DNA of 26,171 bases from an uncultured Eubacteriales bacterium (GTDB taxonomy: Bacteria; Bacillota; Clostridia; Oscillospirales; Oscillospiraceae). The notes beneath the pieces are model-generated. The model saw only the letters and a list, made by a program, of their open reading frames with translations, had not been told where the DNA came from and did not search any database. The DNA lies in the NCBI GenBank assembly GCA_900552015.1, contig URXY01000028.1, forward strand, positions 1 to 26,171. Reading direction: 5' to 3'. Of this stretch, positions 14,321 through 22,536 are shown one piece after another. The first letter of the stretch is position 1. Each line of letters begins with the position of its first letter. The position numbers and the translations under genes are program-made.

Positions 14321-16393
14321 TTATGAAAGAAAGCCGTGCAGGGCGGAAAGATAGGGGCTCTTGTCAAGCTCGACCTTTTTGCCGTCCGCCGTCAGGCGGA
14401 GGGCGAGAGCGTCTCCCTCGCGTTCGATCGAGAGAAGGCCCCGCTCGGCGAAGACCTGTAAGCACATCGCCGTGCGCAGAAAGGTCTCCGCACCGACCAT
14501 TTCCGCGCTGAGCCTGCGCAGCAGCGGCAGCATGGGCTCACAGACGCCGCCGTTGCCGACTTCACGCTCTAGAATGCGCCACGCGCGCACGAACTGGTCG
14601 CGCGAGGGGAGCGCCCGCGAGGCGTCGCGCGGAGAGAGCGTGTCGCCGCCGATGAGCGCGCGGCAGAGAGAAAGCGCCTCGTTTTCCCGTCCGCTGGGGT
14701 CGAGCGAGGGGCGCAGGTCGATGAGCTGCAATTGCAGCGAGCGCTGGGAGCGGAACTCGTTCACCTGCAGATAGAACGCCGCGTCCACGCGCATCCCCGC
14801 GCACACGCCGCACTCTTCGGCGGTGACAGAGAAGAAAATGCCGTCAAAATTCACGCGGCTCTTTTGCAGCCGCAGCTTCAGGTGTCGGTTCTGGCCAACG
14901 CCCTGCACGCTCTCGAGCGTCGCGCCGCGCAGGCAGAAGACGGGGCGGTTGTTGCCCGCGCCATAGGGCTCGAGCAGTGAGAGCGCCTCGACCTCCTCGA
15001 GCGAGACGAGGGAGGGCTGCTGTAAGTCCACGTCGATATCGAGCGAGGAAACGTGCGACTGCTTGCCCGTGTGAGCGCGGACATACTGGTTCATGCGCGT
15101 GCGGAAGGCGGGGATATTCTTTTCTTCGATGGTGAAGCCCGCGGCGAGCTCGTGTCCGCCGAAGCTCACGAGAAGGTCGGAGCACGCTTCGAGCGCGTTG
15201 AAGAGGTTGAAGCCGCCGTAACTGCGGCAGGAGCCCTTGCCCGACCCGTCGGAGAGGTGGATCATAAAGCTCGGGCAGGAGAATTTTTCGGAAAGCCGCG
15301 ATGCCACGATGCCCACAACGCCCTGATGCCAGTCCTCGCTCGAAAGCACGAGCGCGCTGCGCTCGTTTTCGGGCAGGTGCTCCATCTGCTCGATGGCGCG
15401 GCGGAAGATGTCCTGCTCCACGCTCTGCCTCTCGCGGTTGAGCTCGCACAACTCGCGGGCGAGCTTTTCCGCGCGGATGGGATCGTCGGTCAAAAGAAGT
15501 TCGGCGGCAAGCTCGGCCCGGCCCATTCTGCCCGCGGCATTGATGCGCGGGGCGAGCACAAAGCCGATCTGGATGGACGAGATCGGGCGCGAGGTGAGCC
15601 CTGCCTCGCGCAGCAGCGCGTGCAGGCCTGTAAAGTCGCTGCGGTCGATCCCTTCAAGGCCGCACTGCACGATGGTGCGGTTCTCGCCCTCCATGCGCAT
15701 GACGTCGGCGATCGTGCCGATGGCGGCAAGCGTGCAGTAGCGCGCAAACAGCGCATCCTCGCGCCCCTCGCCAAGGGCCAAAACGAGCTTGAGCGCGACG
15801 CCCACGCCCGCTAAATGCTTGAAGGGGTAGGGGCAGTCCGGCCGGTGGGGGTCGACAACGGCCACGGCGGCGGGGAGCTGCTCTTTGCACTCGTGATGGT
15901 CGGTGATGACAAGATCCACGCCGAGCGTTGCGGCGTAGGCCGTTTCCTCCACGCCCGTGATGCCGCAGTCGACCGTGACGATCAGCGTCACGCCGGACTC
16001 GGAAAGTGCGCGGATGGCATCGCAGCCGAGGCCGTAGCCCTCTTCGATGCGGCGGGGGATGTGCATCGTCACATCCGCTCCGCGCGAGCGGAGATAATCG
16101 GTGAGAAGACAGGTGGAGGTGATGCCGTCTACGTCGTAGTCGCCGAAGACCGCGAGCTTTTCGCCCCCCTCCAGCGCCCGCGTGATGCGCGCGGCGGCCT
16201 TGTCCATGTCCTTCATCAGAAACGGAGAGTAGGAGAGCGTCCGCTCGCGCTCCAGCGCTTCGGCGGCCTGCTCGCTCGTCTGCACGCCGCGTGCGGCCAG
16301 CACCGATGAAACGAGATAGGGGTATCCGGCGTCCGTCAGCGTCTTGACGGCCTGCTCCGGCACGGCGGGAATCTGCCAGCGCTCGTATTTCAC
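14321..16393 (-). CDS. recJ: Single-stranded-DNA-specific exonuclease RecJ
   Basis: This 5'-3' single-strand DNA exonuclease acts in recombination and mismatch repair. The DHH phosphoesterase motifs are clear: GDYDVDG (84-90), VDCGI (141-145), TDHH (164-167) and VVDPH (179-183). The DHHA1 motif GGHELAAGF lies in the middle, and an OB-like and C-terminal region follow to 690 residues. The start codon is GTG at 16393 (MKYERW), supported by AAGGTGAG about 7 bases upstream. It begins a long minus-strand run and is followed after 15 bases by relA; the apt gene often found between them in clostridia and Bacillus is absent. Confidence 0.97.
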   Translation of the reverse strand: MKYERWQIPAVPEQAVKTLTDAGYPYLVSSVLAARGVQTSEQAAEALERERTLSYSPFLMKDMDKAAARITRALEGGEKLAVFGDYDVDGITSTCLLTDYLRSRGADVTMHIPRRIEEGYGLGCDAIRALSESGVTLIVTVDCGITGVEETAYAATLGVDLVITDHHECKEQLPAAVAVVDPHRPDCPYPFKHLAGVGVALKLVLALGEGREDALFARYCTLAAIGTIADVMRMEGENRTIVQCGLEGIDRSDFTGLHALLREAGLTSRPISSIQIGFVLAPRINAAGRMGRAELAAELLLTDDPIRAEKLARELCELNRERQSVEQDIFRRAIEQMEHLPENERSALVLSSEDWHQGVVGIVASRLSEKFSCPSFMIHLSDGSGKGSCRSYGGFNLFNALEACSDLLVSFGGHELAAGFTIEEKNIPAFRTRMNQYVRAHTGKQSHVSSLDIDVDLQQPSLVSLEEVEALSLLEPYGAGNNRPVFCLRGATLESVQGVGQNRHLKLRLQKSRVNFDGIFFSVTAEECGVCAGMRVDAAFYLQVNEFRSQRSLQLQLIDLRPSLDPSGRENEALSLCRALIGGDTLSPRDASRALPSRDQFVRAWRILEREVGNGGVCEPMLPLLRRLSAEMVGAETFLRTAMCLQVFAERGLLSIEREGDALALRLTADGKKVELDKSPYLSALHGFLS

Positions 16394-16448
16394 GGTTTGC
16401 TCACCTTCCTTTCCGATGGCGTGCCGCCGCAGCGGGCAACACTATCTC

Positions 16449-16476
16449 ATCATACTAATACAACCTAATATTCTAA
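16449..16476 (-). promoter_or_regulatory. Possible promoter region of the recJ cluster
   Basis: On the minus strand TATGAT (16449-16454) has GTTAGA 17 bases upstream, a poor -35. TAGAAT a little further upstream has TTTACC at 17 bases. The region is clearly AT-rich and one of these is likely used, but I cannot decide which. Confidence 0.35.
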
Positions 16477-16506
16477 CAAAGAGAGAGAAAAAGGTAAAGA
16501 GGGAAT

Positions 16507-16536
16507 TTGACTATCTGCGGAACTTTGTGCTACAAT
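16507..16536 (+). promoter_or_regulatory. Sigma-A promoter of the SLH-domain protein gene
   Basis: TTGACT (16507-16512), an 18-base spacer and TACAAT (16531-16536) give a start near 16543, about 30 bases before the chosen ATG. Confidence 0.75.
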
Positions 16537-16572
16537 ACGGCAGAAAGATCACCCAAAAAGGGGGAAATGAAG

Positions 16573-17718
16573 ATGAAACAGCTCTTAAAACGCACGCTGG
16601 CGCTGCTGCTCGCCGTGCTGACGATGGCGACGGCGGTCTCGGCGGCGAACAAGTCCGGCTATTCCGACGTGCCGGATAAGCACTGGGCAGCGAGCAGCAT
16701 CGCGCAGTGCAAGCAATATGACCTGCTCCAGGGCGTGGGGAACGGCAAGTTCGGCCTCGGGCAGAAGATGACGCGCGCGGCCTATGCCGCGGCGCTCTGC
16801 CGCCTGATGGGCTGGAAGACCGTAACGCCCGAAAAGGGCAGCTTTTCAGACAATCAGGACACGAAGAAGTGGTACTACAGCGCCATTGAGACCGCGAGCG
16901 CGCACGACGTCTTCCCCGGCCACAGCACGACCTGCCGCCCGAACGACGCCGTGACGCGCGAGGAGATGGCGGCCATGACCATGCGCGCGCTGGACTACGG
17001 AGTTCTGGCCGGCATCATCGCCGATGCGGACGCGCAGCCGGTGCAGAGCGATACGCTGGGCTTCGCCGGCCTGACGGCGCACATCGGGAAAAACTGCCCC
17101 TTTGCCGACTGCACGACCAACCGCGGCTACATCGCCCTTGCCTACCGCATGGGCATCATGACGGGCGTGAACAAGTACAACTTTGATCCCAAGGGCACGG
17201 CCACGCGCGAACAGGCCGCGGCGGTGCTGCTGCGCACTTATGAGCGCCTGCACGCAAATGTGAGCGTCAAGGACGCGCACTGGGTCGAAGCCGAGGGTGA
17301 ACCGAGCACGCTCGATGTGCCGGAGACGGACTGCGTTTTCACCATTGGGCACGCTGCGCGCAAGGGGGAGCAGGCCGTCAGCCCGTGCGCCGCGCTCGAG
17401 GAGGTCTATGCCGCGGCGGTGCTGGCGGGGAAGGGCGGCAGCGTCCTTCTGTGCGCAGGCAGCGTGGTGCAGAAGACGGACAAAAAGGGCGTGGCGACCG
17501 GCGAGGCAGAGGAGCTTCCGGCAGAAAAGCTGCAAGCGATGCTTACCGACACGAAGAACACCACCTTCCACCGCTCCACGCAGTATAAAAGCTCGTATCT
17601 CTACAACAAAAGCGGCGCTTCGACCGTCTGCGTGTGGTACGAGAGCGAGACAGACATTGCCGAAAAGACGGAGCTCTGCAAGCTCCTTGGCGTGAAGACG
17701 GTCTATATCCTCAAATAA
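16573..17718 (+). CDS. Secreted S-layer-homology (SLH) domain protein
   Basis: A cell-envelope protein of 381 residues. A signal peptide (MKQLLKRTLALLLAVLTMAT, cleavage after AVSA at about residue 24) is followed by three SLH repeats. They start at YSDVPDKHWAASSI (about 30), FSDNQDTKKWYYSAI (91) and FADCTTNRGYIALAY (177), each ending in a TRxxxAAxxxR-like helix. SLH trimers hold proteins on pyruvylated cell-wall polymers. The C-terminal 150 residues, with GKGGSVLLCAGSV (287-299), are not recognised and could be a small beta-rich domain. The start at 16573 has GGGGG 8 bases upstream; the ATG at 16567 is too close. Own promoter; strong terminator downstream. Confidence 0.9.
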   Translation: MKQLLKRTLALLLAVLTMATAVSAANKSGYSDVPDKHWAASSIAQCKQYDLLQGVGNGKFGLGQKMTRAAYAAALCRLMGWKTVTPEKGSFSDNQDTKKWYYSAIETASAHDVFPGHSTTCRPNDAVTREEMAAMTMRALDYGVLAGIIADADAQPVQSDTLGFAGLTAHIGKNCPFADCTTNRGYIALAYRMGIMTGVNKYNFDPKGTATREQAAAVLLRTYERLHANVSVKDAHWVEAEGEPSTLDVPETDCVFTIGHAARKGEQAVSPCAALEEVYAAAVLAGKGGSVLLCAGSVVQKTDKKGVATGEAEELPAEKLQAMLTDTKNTTFHRSTQYKSSYLYNKSGASTVCVWYESETDIAEKTELCKLLGVKTVYILK

Positions 17719-17719
17719 A

Positions 17720-17766
17720 ATGAAACACAGCGGGATATCGCATCAGGATATCCCGCTGTGTTTTTT
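17720..17766 (+). terminator. Bidirectional terminator between the SLH gene and the DUF975 gene
   Basis: A perfect 15-bp stem (17725-17739 with 17747-17761, loop of 7) is followed by T's on the plus strand. Minus-strand transcripts meet TTTCATTTTATTTG after the same hairpin. It therefore separates two convergent genes. Confidence 0.92.
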
Positions 17767-17774
17767 GTCAGAAG

Positions 17775-18578
17775 TCAGAAATCGTTGTCCCAGGGATCGC
17801 CTTCCGGGAGCTGGGGCTGCTGCGGAGCGTCGCCCTGCGTGACGCGCAGGTAGAAGCCGCAGAACGACAGGCGGATATACGGCGTGAGCACAACGCTCGC
17901 AAGGCTCGCGAAGAGCTGCTGGAGGAACGTGGAAGACACGGCCTGCGAGAGCGAGGCGGCCGTCTCGAGCGAGAGAATGTTGTCAACGCCGCCGAAGAGG
18001 ATGGACTCGACCGCCGTGACGGCCACGCCCGCGAGCAGCAGCCAGCCGAAAAAGCTCAGGCTGAGCATGAAGAGCTGGCCCTTGTAGCCGTAGGTCTGCT
18101 GCTTGCTGAGATCCAGCGCCTCCATCACGCCGAGATCGGGGTTCTCGCAGAGGTCCATCATCGCAAAGCTGTAGCGGTATGCCGCGATGATACCGGGGAC
18201 GACGAAAAGGAGCGACCACAGGCCGATAAAGATGCCCTCGACGATGGAGAGCAGGATGGCTTTGCCTGCGAACGAAAACGCGTCGAACAGGCTCTCATAC
18301 GGCATATGCTCGCCGCGGCGGATGCCGAGACAGTAGCAGAGGTAGCCTGCGTTGAGCACGATGGAGATGAGACTGACGAGGATGCTGACGAAGCTGAACG
18401 AGAGCACCGTGAGCCCGCCGGAGGTGTCGATCATGTAGCTCACGGCGGAATCGATGACGTCGAGCACGAGGGTGATGGCGAGCAGCAGCGCGGTCACCTT
18501 GAGGGGGGAGACGGTGCCGCTGCGCAGCAGCGAGCGGGACTCGGCCTTGATCCGGCCGAGATCGAGCGAAACGGGCAT
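17775..18578 (-). CDS. DUF975-family membrane protein
   Basis: A 267-residue integral membrane protein of the DUF975 family, whose function is unknown. There are about six hydrophobic segments (near 28-45, 57-82, 104-140, 168-192, 218-246). The family features are the basic N-terminus (LGRIKAESRSLL), a cytoplasmic stretch MDLCENPDLGVMEALDLSKQ (141-160) and GYKGQLFMLSLSFFGWLLLAG (164-184). The tail is polar and proline-rich (QQPQLPEGDPWDNDF). The open frame extends to 18803, but AAAGGAG selects the ATG at 18578 and the promoter lies upstream of it. Monocistronic. The repeats around its promoter suggest a specific regulator. Confidence 0.88.
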   Translation of the reverse strand: MPVSLDLGRIKAESRSLLRSGTVSPLKVTALLLAITLVLDVIDSAVSYMIDTSGGLTVLSFSFVSILVSLISIVLNAGYLCYCLGIRRGEHMPYESLFDAFSFAGKAILLSIVEGIFIGLWSLLFVVPGIIAAYRYSFAMMDLCENPDLGVMEALDLSKQQTYGYKGQLFMLSLSFFGWLLLAGVAVTAVESILFGGVDNILSLETAASLSQAVSSTFLQQLFASLASVVLTPYIRLSFCGFYLRVTQGDAPQQPQLPEGDPWDNDF

Positions 18579-18631
18579 AAAGAACTCCTTTCTTTTCGGG
18601 GAAGAAAAAGCAGATGAGAAAGCGCAAAAAG

Positions 18632-18645
18632 TTGCCATTTGACAA
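18632..18645. promoter_or_regulatory. Operator-like inverted repeat at the DUF975 transcription start
   Basis: TTGCCA-TT-TGACAA is an inverted repeat with one mismatch located at the predicted +1 of the DUF975 gene. A second inverted repeat, TTGAC-N8-GTCAA (18663-18680), overlaps the promoter's -35 and spacer. Both share a TTGAC/GTCAA half-site. A repressor site is inferred. Confidence 0.35.
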
Positions 18646-18651
18646 TATCTC

Positions 18652-18680
18652 ATTATATCATTTTGACATAAATGCGTCAA
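18652..18680 (-). promoter_or_regulatory. Sigma-A promoter of the DUF975 gene
   Basis: On the minus strand TTGACG (18675-18680), a 17-base spacer and a perfect TATAAT (18652-18657). The predicted start is near 18645, giving a leader of about 67 bases. Confidence 0.85.
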
Positions 18681-18816
18681 GTTGGTAGGAAAATGGGGAA
18701 AACCGGCAGCGTGGCGCAAAAAAGCAAATTGTCGTACAAAGTGACGATTCTGCAAAAAAATCCCGTCGAAATCTGATAAAATGTGCAGGAAAATAATAGT
18801 CACGCAGAATATTTTC

Positions 18817-18845
18817 TGGACAACGCCATAGAAAGGATGTATAAT
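18817..18845 (+). promoter_or_regulatory. Sigma-A promoter of the rnf operon
   Basis: TGGACA (18817-18822), a 17-base spacer and a perfect TATAAT (18840-18845), about 60 bases before rnfC. The 136 bases between this and the divergent DUF975 promoter are AT-rich; I see no clear Rex-type site in them. Confidence 0.8.
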
Positions 18846-18905
18846 CTATCCGATTATGGAGCAGTGTTTCCGCTGCTCTGGCAGTATAAAGATGAGGTGA
18901 AGACT

Positions 18906-20273
18906 ATGGCACAAGCTTTCTTTGGCGGCGTTCATCCAAACGATATGAAGGCTGCTACCAATGAAAAGGCCATCGAACAGCTGGCACCCCCCGCTCAGGT
19001 GGTCATCCCCATGTCGATGCACTTCGGCGCACCCTGCACTCCCACGGTCTCCAAGGGCGACTATGTCAAGCTTGGACAGAAGATCGGCGAATTCAAGGGT
19101 CTCGGCGCTCCCATTCACGCAAGCGTTTCCGGTACGGTCGCTGCGGTGGAGCCCCGTCCCTACTCCATGGGCGGCAAGGTCATGTCCGTCGTGATCGACA
19201 ATGACTTCAAGGACGAGCTGAGTGAAGAGGTGAAAGCCCCCGCCGACCCCGACGCGCTGAGCGTTGAGGAAATGATCGAAATGGTCAAGCAGGCCGGTAT
19301 CGTCGGCATGGGCGGCGCTACGTTCCCGACCCACACGAAGATATCCAGCGGCATCGGCAAGGTCGACACGGTGATCATCAACGGCGCGGAATGCGAGCCC
19401 TACATCACCGGCGACCATCGCGCGATGCTCGAGCGTCCCGCCGAGATCATCGGCGGCTGCTGCTACCTCGCCAAGATGTTCGGCGTGAACAAGGTCGTCA
19501 TCGGCGTGGAGGACAACAAGAAAAACGGCATCGACGCGCTCAATAAGGTCATCGAGGAGCAGAAGGCTCCCGTCGTGGTCGAGGCGCTGCGCTGCCGCTA
19601 CCCGCAGGGCGGTGAAAAGCAGCTCTGCCAGGCCATCACGGGCAAGCAGGTGCCCCCCGGCGGCCTTCCCGCGAACATCGGTTGCGCCGTGTTCAACATC
19701 AACACGACCATCGCCATCTACCATGCCATCAAAGAGGGTATGCCTGTGGTGCGCAAGGTCGTCACGGTGTCCGGCAGCGGCGTTGTGGAGCCGAAGAACC
19801 TGGAGTGCCCCATCGGCACGCCGGTCGCGCTTCTCTTCGACGCCTGCGGCGGCTTGAAGGACGAGACGTTCAAGCTCATCGCCGGCGGCCCGATGATGGG
19901 TATGGCCCAGGCCTCCGCCGACTTCCCCGTGGCCAAGGGCACGGGCGCGGTGCTGGCATTTGCGGGCAGCGAGAACAAGGTCTCCGCTGACCCGACCTGC
20001 ATCCGCTGCGGCCGCTGCGTCGAGGCTTGCCCGATGCACCTTGAGCCCCTCTACCTTTACTTATATGTGCAGAAGAACCGCATCGAGGACCTCGAGGCGG
20101 CGCACGTGATGGACTGCATCGAGTGCGGCGCGTGCTCCTACATCTGCCCGGGCCGCCTGCACCTGACGCATTCGTTCAAGGTCGGCAAGCAGAAGGTCAA
20201 GGAAGCCGCCGCCAAGGCCAAGGCCGCGGCAGAGGCTGCCAAGGCTGCCGAAGAAGCAAAGAAGGAGGCATAA
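18906..20273 (+). CDS. rnfC: Rnf complex subunit C (NADH/FMN and Fe-S subunit)
   Basis: This peripheral subunit of the ferredoxin:NAD+ oxidoreductase probably binds NAD(H) and FMN. The 455 residues begin with the RnfC barrel-sandwich (GGVHPNDMK, about 7-90). The complex-I-51-kDa-like FMN region has GIVGMGGATFPTHTK (131-145) and INGAECEPY (158-166), followed by an SLBB-type part. Two [4Fe-4S] motifs close the core: C365-x2-C368-x2-C371-x3-C375 and C404-x2-C407-x2-C410-x3-C414. The last 30 residues are an alanine/lysine/glutamate-rich helix. The start at 18906 is set by GAGGTGA; the frame is open to 18783 but that covers the promoter. First gene of the operon. Confidence 0.96.
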   Translation: MAQAFFGGVHPNDMKAATNEKAIEQLAPPAQVVIPMSMHFGAPCTPTVSKGDYVKLGQKIGEFKGLGAPIHASVSGTVAAVEPRPYSMGGKVMSVVIDNDFKDELSEEVKAPADPDALSVEEMIEMVKQAGIVGMGGATFPTHTKISSGIGKVDTVIINGAECEPYITGDHRAMLERPAEIIGGCCYLAKMFGVNKVVIGVEDNKKNGIDALNKVIEEQKAPVVVEALRCRYPQGGEKQLCQAITGKQVPPGGLPANIGCAVFNINTTIAIYHAIKEGMPVVRKVVTVSGSGVVEPKNLECPIGTPVALLFDACGGLKDETFKLIAGGPMMGMAQASADFPVAKGTGAVLAFAGSENKVSADPTCIRCGRCVEACPMHLEPLYLYLYVQKNRIEDLEAAHVMDCIECGACSYICPGRLHLTHSFKVGKQKVKEAAAKAKAAAEAAKAAEEAKKEA

Positions 20274-20276
20274 GGG

Positions 20277-21296
20277 ATGCTGAATGATTATAAGGGTCTG
20301 AAGCTCATCGCTTCCTCCAACCCCCATATCCGTACCAATGAAGACACGCGCTCGATCATGCTCGACGTGATCATCGCGCTCTGCCCCGCGCTCTTGATGA
20401 GCGTGATCCGTTTTGGCTTCCGCGCACTGATCGCGGTCGTCGTCTCCATGGCGTCTGCCATGTTCTTTGAGTGGCTGTACCGCAAGCTCCTGCACAAGAC
20501 GCAGACGCTCGGCGACCTCTCCGCCGCCGTCACCGGTATGCTGCTCGCGTTCGTCTGCCCCGTGACGCTTCCTTACTGGATGCTGATCGTCGGCAACTTC
20601 TTCGCGATCTTTGTCGTCAAGCAGCTCTATGGCGGTCTCGGCAAGAACTTCCTGAACCCCGCGCTCGCCGGCCGCGCCGCGCTCGTCGCGTGCTACACCG
20701 GCCAGATGACGAGCTGGATCGACCCGAGCACCAAGGCGCCGCTCTTCGGCGGCCTTGCCGACGTGGTGACCGCTGCCACCCCGCTCACCACGATGAAGAG
20801 CGGCGAGTTTGCTGAGCTGACCGCGCAGTACAGCCTCTCCGATATGTTCATCGGCAACATCGGCGGCTCTCTCGGTGAGATATCCTCGATGATGCTGCTC
20901 ATCGGCGGGCTTTACCTCATCTTCCGCAAGGTCATCTCCTGGCAGATCCCCGTGGCCTACATCGGCAGCGTGGCGATCCTCACCTTCCTCTTCCCTCAGG
21001 GCAACGACGCGCTGACGTGGATGCTCTACAACGTGCTCGGCGGCGGTCTGTTCCTCGGCGCGTTCTTCATGGCAACGGACTATGTCACCTCTCCCGTGAC
21101 GAAGAAGGGCCAGCTCATCTTCGGTCTCGGCTGCGGTCTTATCACCGTGTTCATCCGCTACTTCGGCTCCTATCCCGAGGGCGTGTGCTACTCCATCCTC
21201 GTGATGAACTGCTGCACCTGGATCATTGACAAGTACACCAAGCCCACCCGCTTCGGTGTAGATAAGAAAGCAGCGAAGGAGGCGGCAAAGAAATGA
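20277..21296 (+). CDS. rnfD: Rnf complex subunit D (membrane, covalent FMN)
   Basis: An integral membrane subunit of 339 residues homologous to NqrB, part of the ion-translocating path. It has about nine to ten membrane segments; GKNFLNPALAGRA (122-134) is a family signature. The covalent flavin site is expected at T168 in DVVTAATPL (162-170), a variant of the usual S/TGAT. FMN attachment would need an ApbE flavin transferase, which is not in this window. The start is 3 bases after the rnfC stop, with its ribosome site (AAGGAGG) inside the end of rnfC. The last 4 bases overlap rnfG. Confidence 0.96.
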   Translation: MLNDYKGLKLIASSNPHIRTNEDTRSIMLDVIIALCPALLMSVIRFGFRALIAVVVSMASAMFFEWLYRKLLHKTQTLGDLSAAVTGMLLAFVCPVTLPYWMLIVGNFFAIFVVKQLYGGLGKNFLNPALAGRAALVACYTGQMTSWIDPSTKAPLFGGLADVVTAATPLTTMKSGEFAELTAQYSLSDMFIGNIGGSLGEISSMMLLIGGLYLIFRKVISWQIPVAYIGSVAILTFLFPQGNDALTWMLYNVLGGGLFLGAFFMATDYVTSPVTKKGQLIFGLGCGLITVFIRYFGSYPEGVCYSILVMNCCTWIIDKYTKPTRFGVDKKAAKEAAKK

Positions 21297-21889
21297 AGAT
21301 CGAAGGTAAATTCATTTTCAAGGTAGCCGGTACGCTGACGGCGATCTCGCTGGTCGTCGCGCTGCTGCTGGGCCTGACCAACATGCTGACCGCGGATAAG
21401 ATCGCGGCCATCAACAAGCAAAAGACCGAAGAGGCGCTCGCCAAGGTCGTCTCTGCGGCCGACTGCGAGTTCCCCCCGATGGAGGAGATCCCGCAGGCCA
21501 TGATCGACGCCGCCAACGACCAGGGCGGCAAGCTGAGCGAGGTCTATGAGGTCAAGTCCGGCGGCGACACCATCGGCTATGCCTTCAAGGTCACCGCGAG
21601 CGGCTCTCAGGGCAACATCGTGATGATCGTCGGCGTGGACGCCGACCTCACCGTCACGGGCGTTTCCATCGTCAACAACTCCGAGACCAAGGGCATCGGC
21701 TCCAAGGTCATGGATAACGAGGCGACCTCCGCCGGCACCGGCGCGCTCGATCAGTTCGTCGGCAAGTCCGGCGCGGGCACGCTCGTCGTCAAGCAGAACA
21801 TCGACGCCGTCACCGGCGCGACGGTCTCCACCAAGGGCGTGACCAAGGGCGTCAACGCCGCTCTGGCTGCCGCCGAGGCCATGAACTGA
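21293..21889 (+). CDS. rnfG: Rnf complex subunit G (covalent FMN electron-transfer subunit)
   Basis: A 198-residue subunit homologous to NqrC, anchored by one N-terminal membrane segment (about 8-29) with the rest outside. The FMN-binding domain includes GIGSKVMDNE (134-143). The flavinylation motif D171-A-V-T-G-A-T177 carries the threonine that takes FMN through a phosphoester bond. Start and rnfD stop overlap as ATGA, indicating translational coupling. Confidence 0.96.
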   Translation: MKIEGKFIFKVAGTLTAISLVVALLLGLTNMLTADKIAAINKQKTEEALAKVVSAADCEFPPMEEIPQAMIDAANDQGGKLSEVYEVKSGGDTIGYAFKVTASGSQGNIVMIVGVDADLTVTGVSIVNNSETKGIGSKVMDNEATSAGTGALDQFVGKSGAGTLVVKQNIDAVTGATVSTKGVTKGVNAALAAAEAMN

Positions 21890-21906
21890 GAAAGGGGGAA
21901 CGATCT

Positions 21907-22536
21907 ATGAATTTCAACAAACAGCTCAAAGACGGTCTGATCTACCAAAACCCCGTTCTGGTGCAGGTGCTCGGTATGTGCTCCACCATGGCCATCACCA
22001 CGAGTGTTGCAAACGGCTTTGGTATGGGCATCTCTGTTCTCATCATCCTGACGCTTTCGAATATCTTTATTTCCCTTCTGCGCAAGATCATCCCCAACGA
22101 AGTGCGTATCGCGTGCTACATCGTCGTCATCGCAGGCTTCGTTACGATCGTTGATCTGTGCCTGCAGGCGTTCTTCCCTGACATTGCCAACAGCCTTGGC
22201 GTGTTCATCCCGCTGATCGTCGTCAACTGCATCATCCTCGGCCGCGCCGAGGCCTTTGCCAGCAAGAACTCCGTTGCCGCCTCCGCGGTGGACGGCATCT
22301 GCCAGGGCATCGGCTACACGGTGGTGCTGCTGATCCTGAGCGCGTTCCGTGAGCTGTTCGGCGCGGGCACGCTGCTCGGCATCCAGGTCATGCCTTCTTC
22401 CTATGTTCCCGCCGGTATGCTCACGTTGCCCGTCGGCGGCTTCCTGTGCCTCGGCACGCTGATCGCCATCATGCAGTGGGCGCTCGCCAGAAGTGAGAAG
22501 AAAAAGGCAAAAGCAAACGAAACGGAGGGCAAATAA
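21907..22536 (+). CDS. rnfE: Rnf complex subunit E (membrane)
   Basis: An integral membrane subunit of 209 residues related to RnfA and to NqrD. It begins NFNKQLKDGLIYQNPVLVQVLGMC and has about six membrane segments. The family's LRKIIPNEVRIACYIVVIAG (about 59-78) and the motif VNCIILGRAEAFASKN (about 108-123) are present; cysteines in these half-segments bind the membrane iron centre shared with RnfA. The C-terminus is lysine-rich. AAAGGGGGAA precedes the start. It ends directly against the rnfA start. Confidence 0.96.
   Translation: MNFNKQLKDGLIYQNPVLVQVLGMCSTMAITTSVANGFGMGISVLIILTLSNIFISLLRKIIPNEVRIACYIVVIAGFVTIVDLCLQAFFPDIANSLGVFIPLIVVNCIILGRAEAFASKNSVAASAVDGICQGIGYTVVLLILSAFRELFGAGTLLGIQVMPSSYVPAGMLTLPVGGFLCLGTLIAIMQWALARSEKKKAKANETEGK

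Noticed and set aside
18846..20039. Minus-strand open frame of 397 codons opposite rnfC
   Set aside because: Antisense shadow of rnfC, which carries clear Fe-S and FMN motifs.
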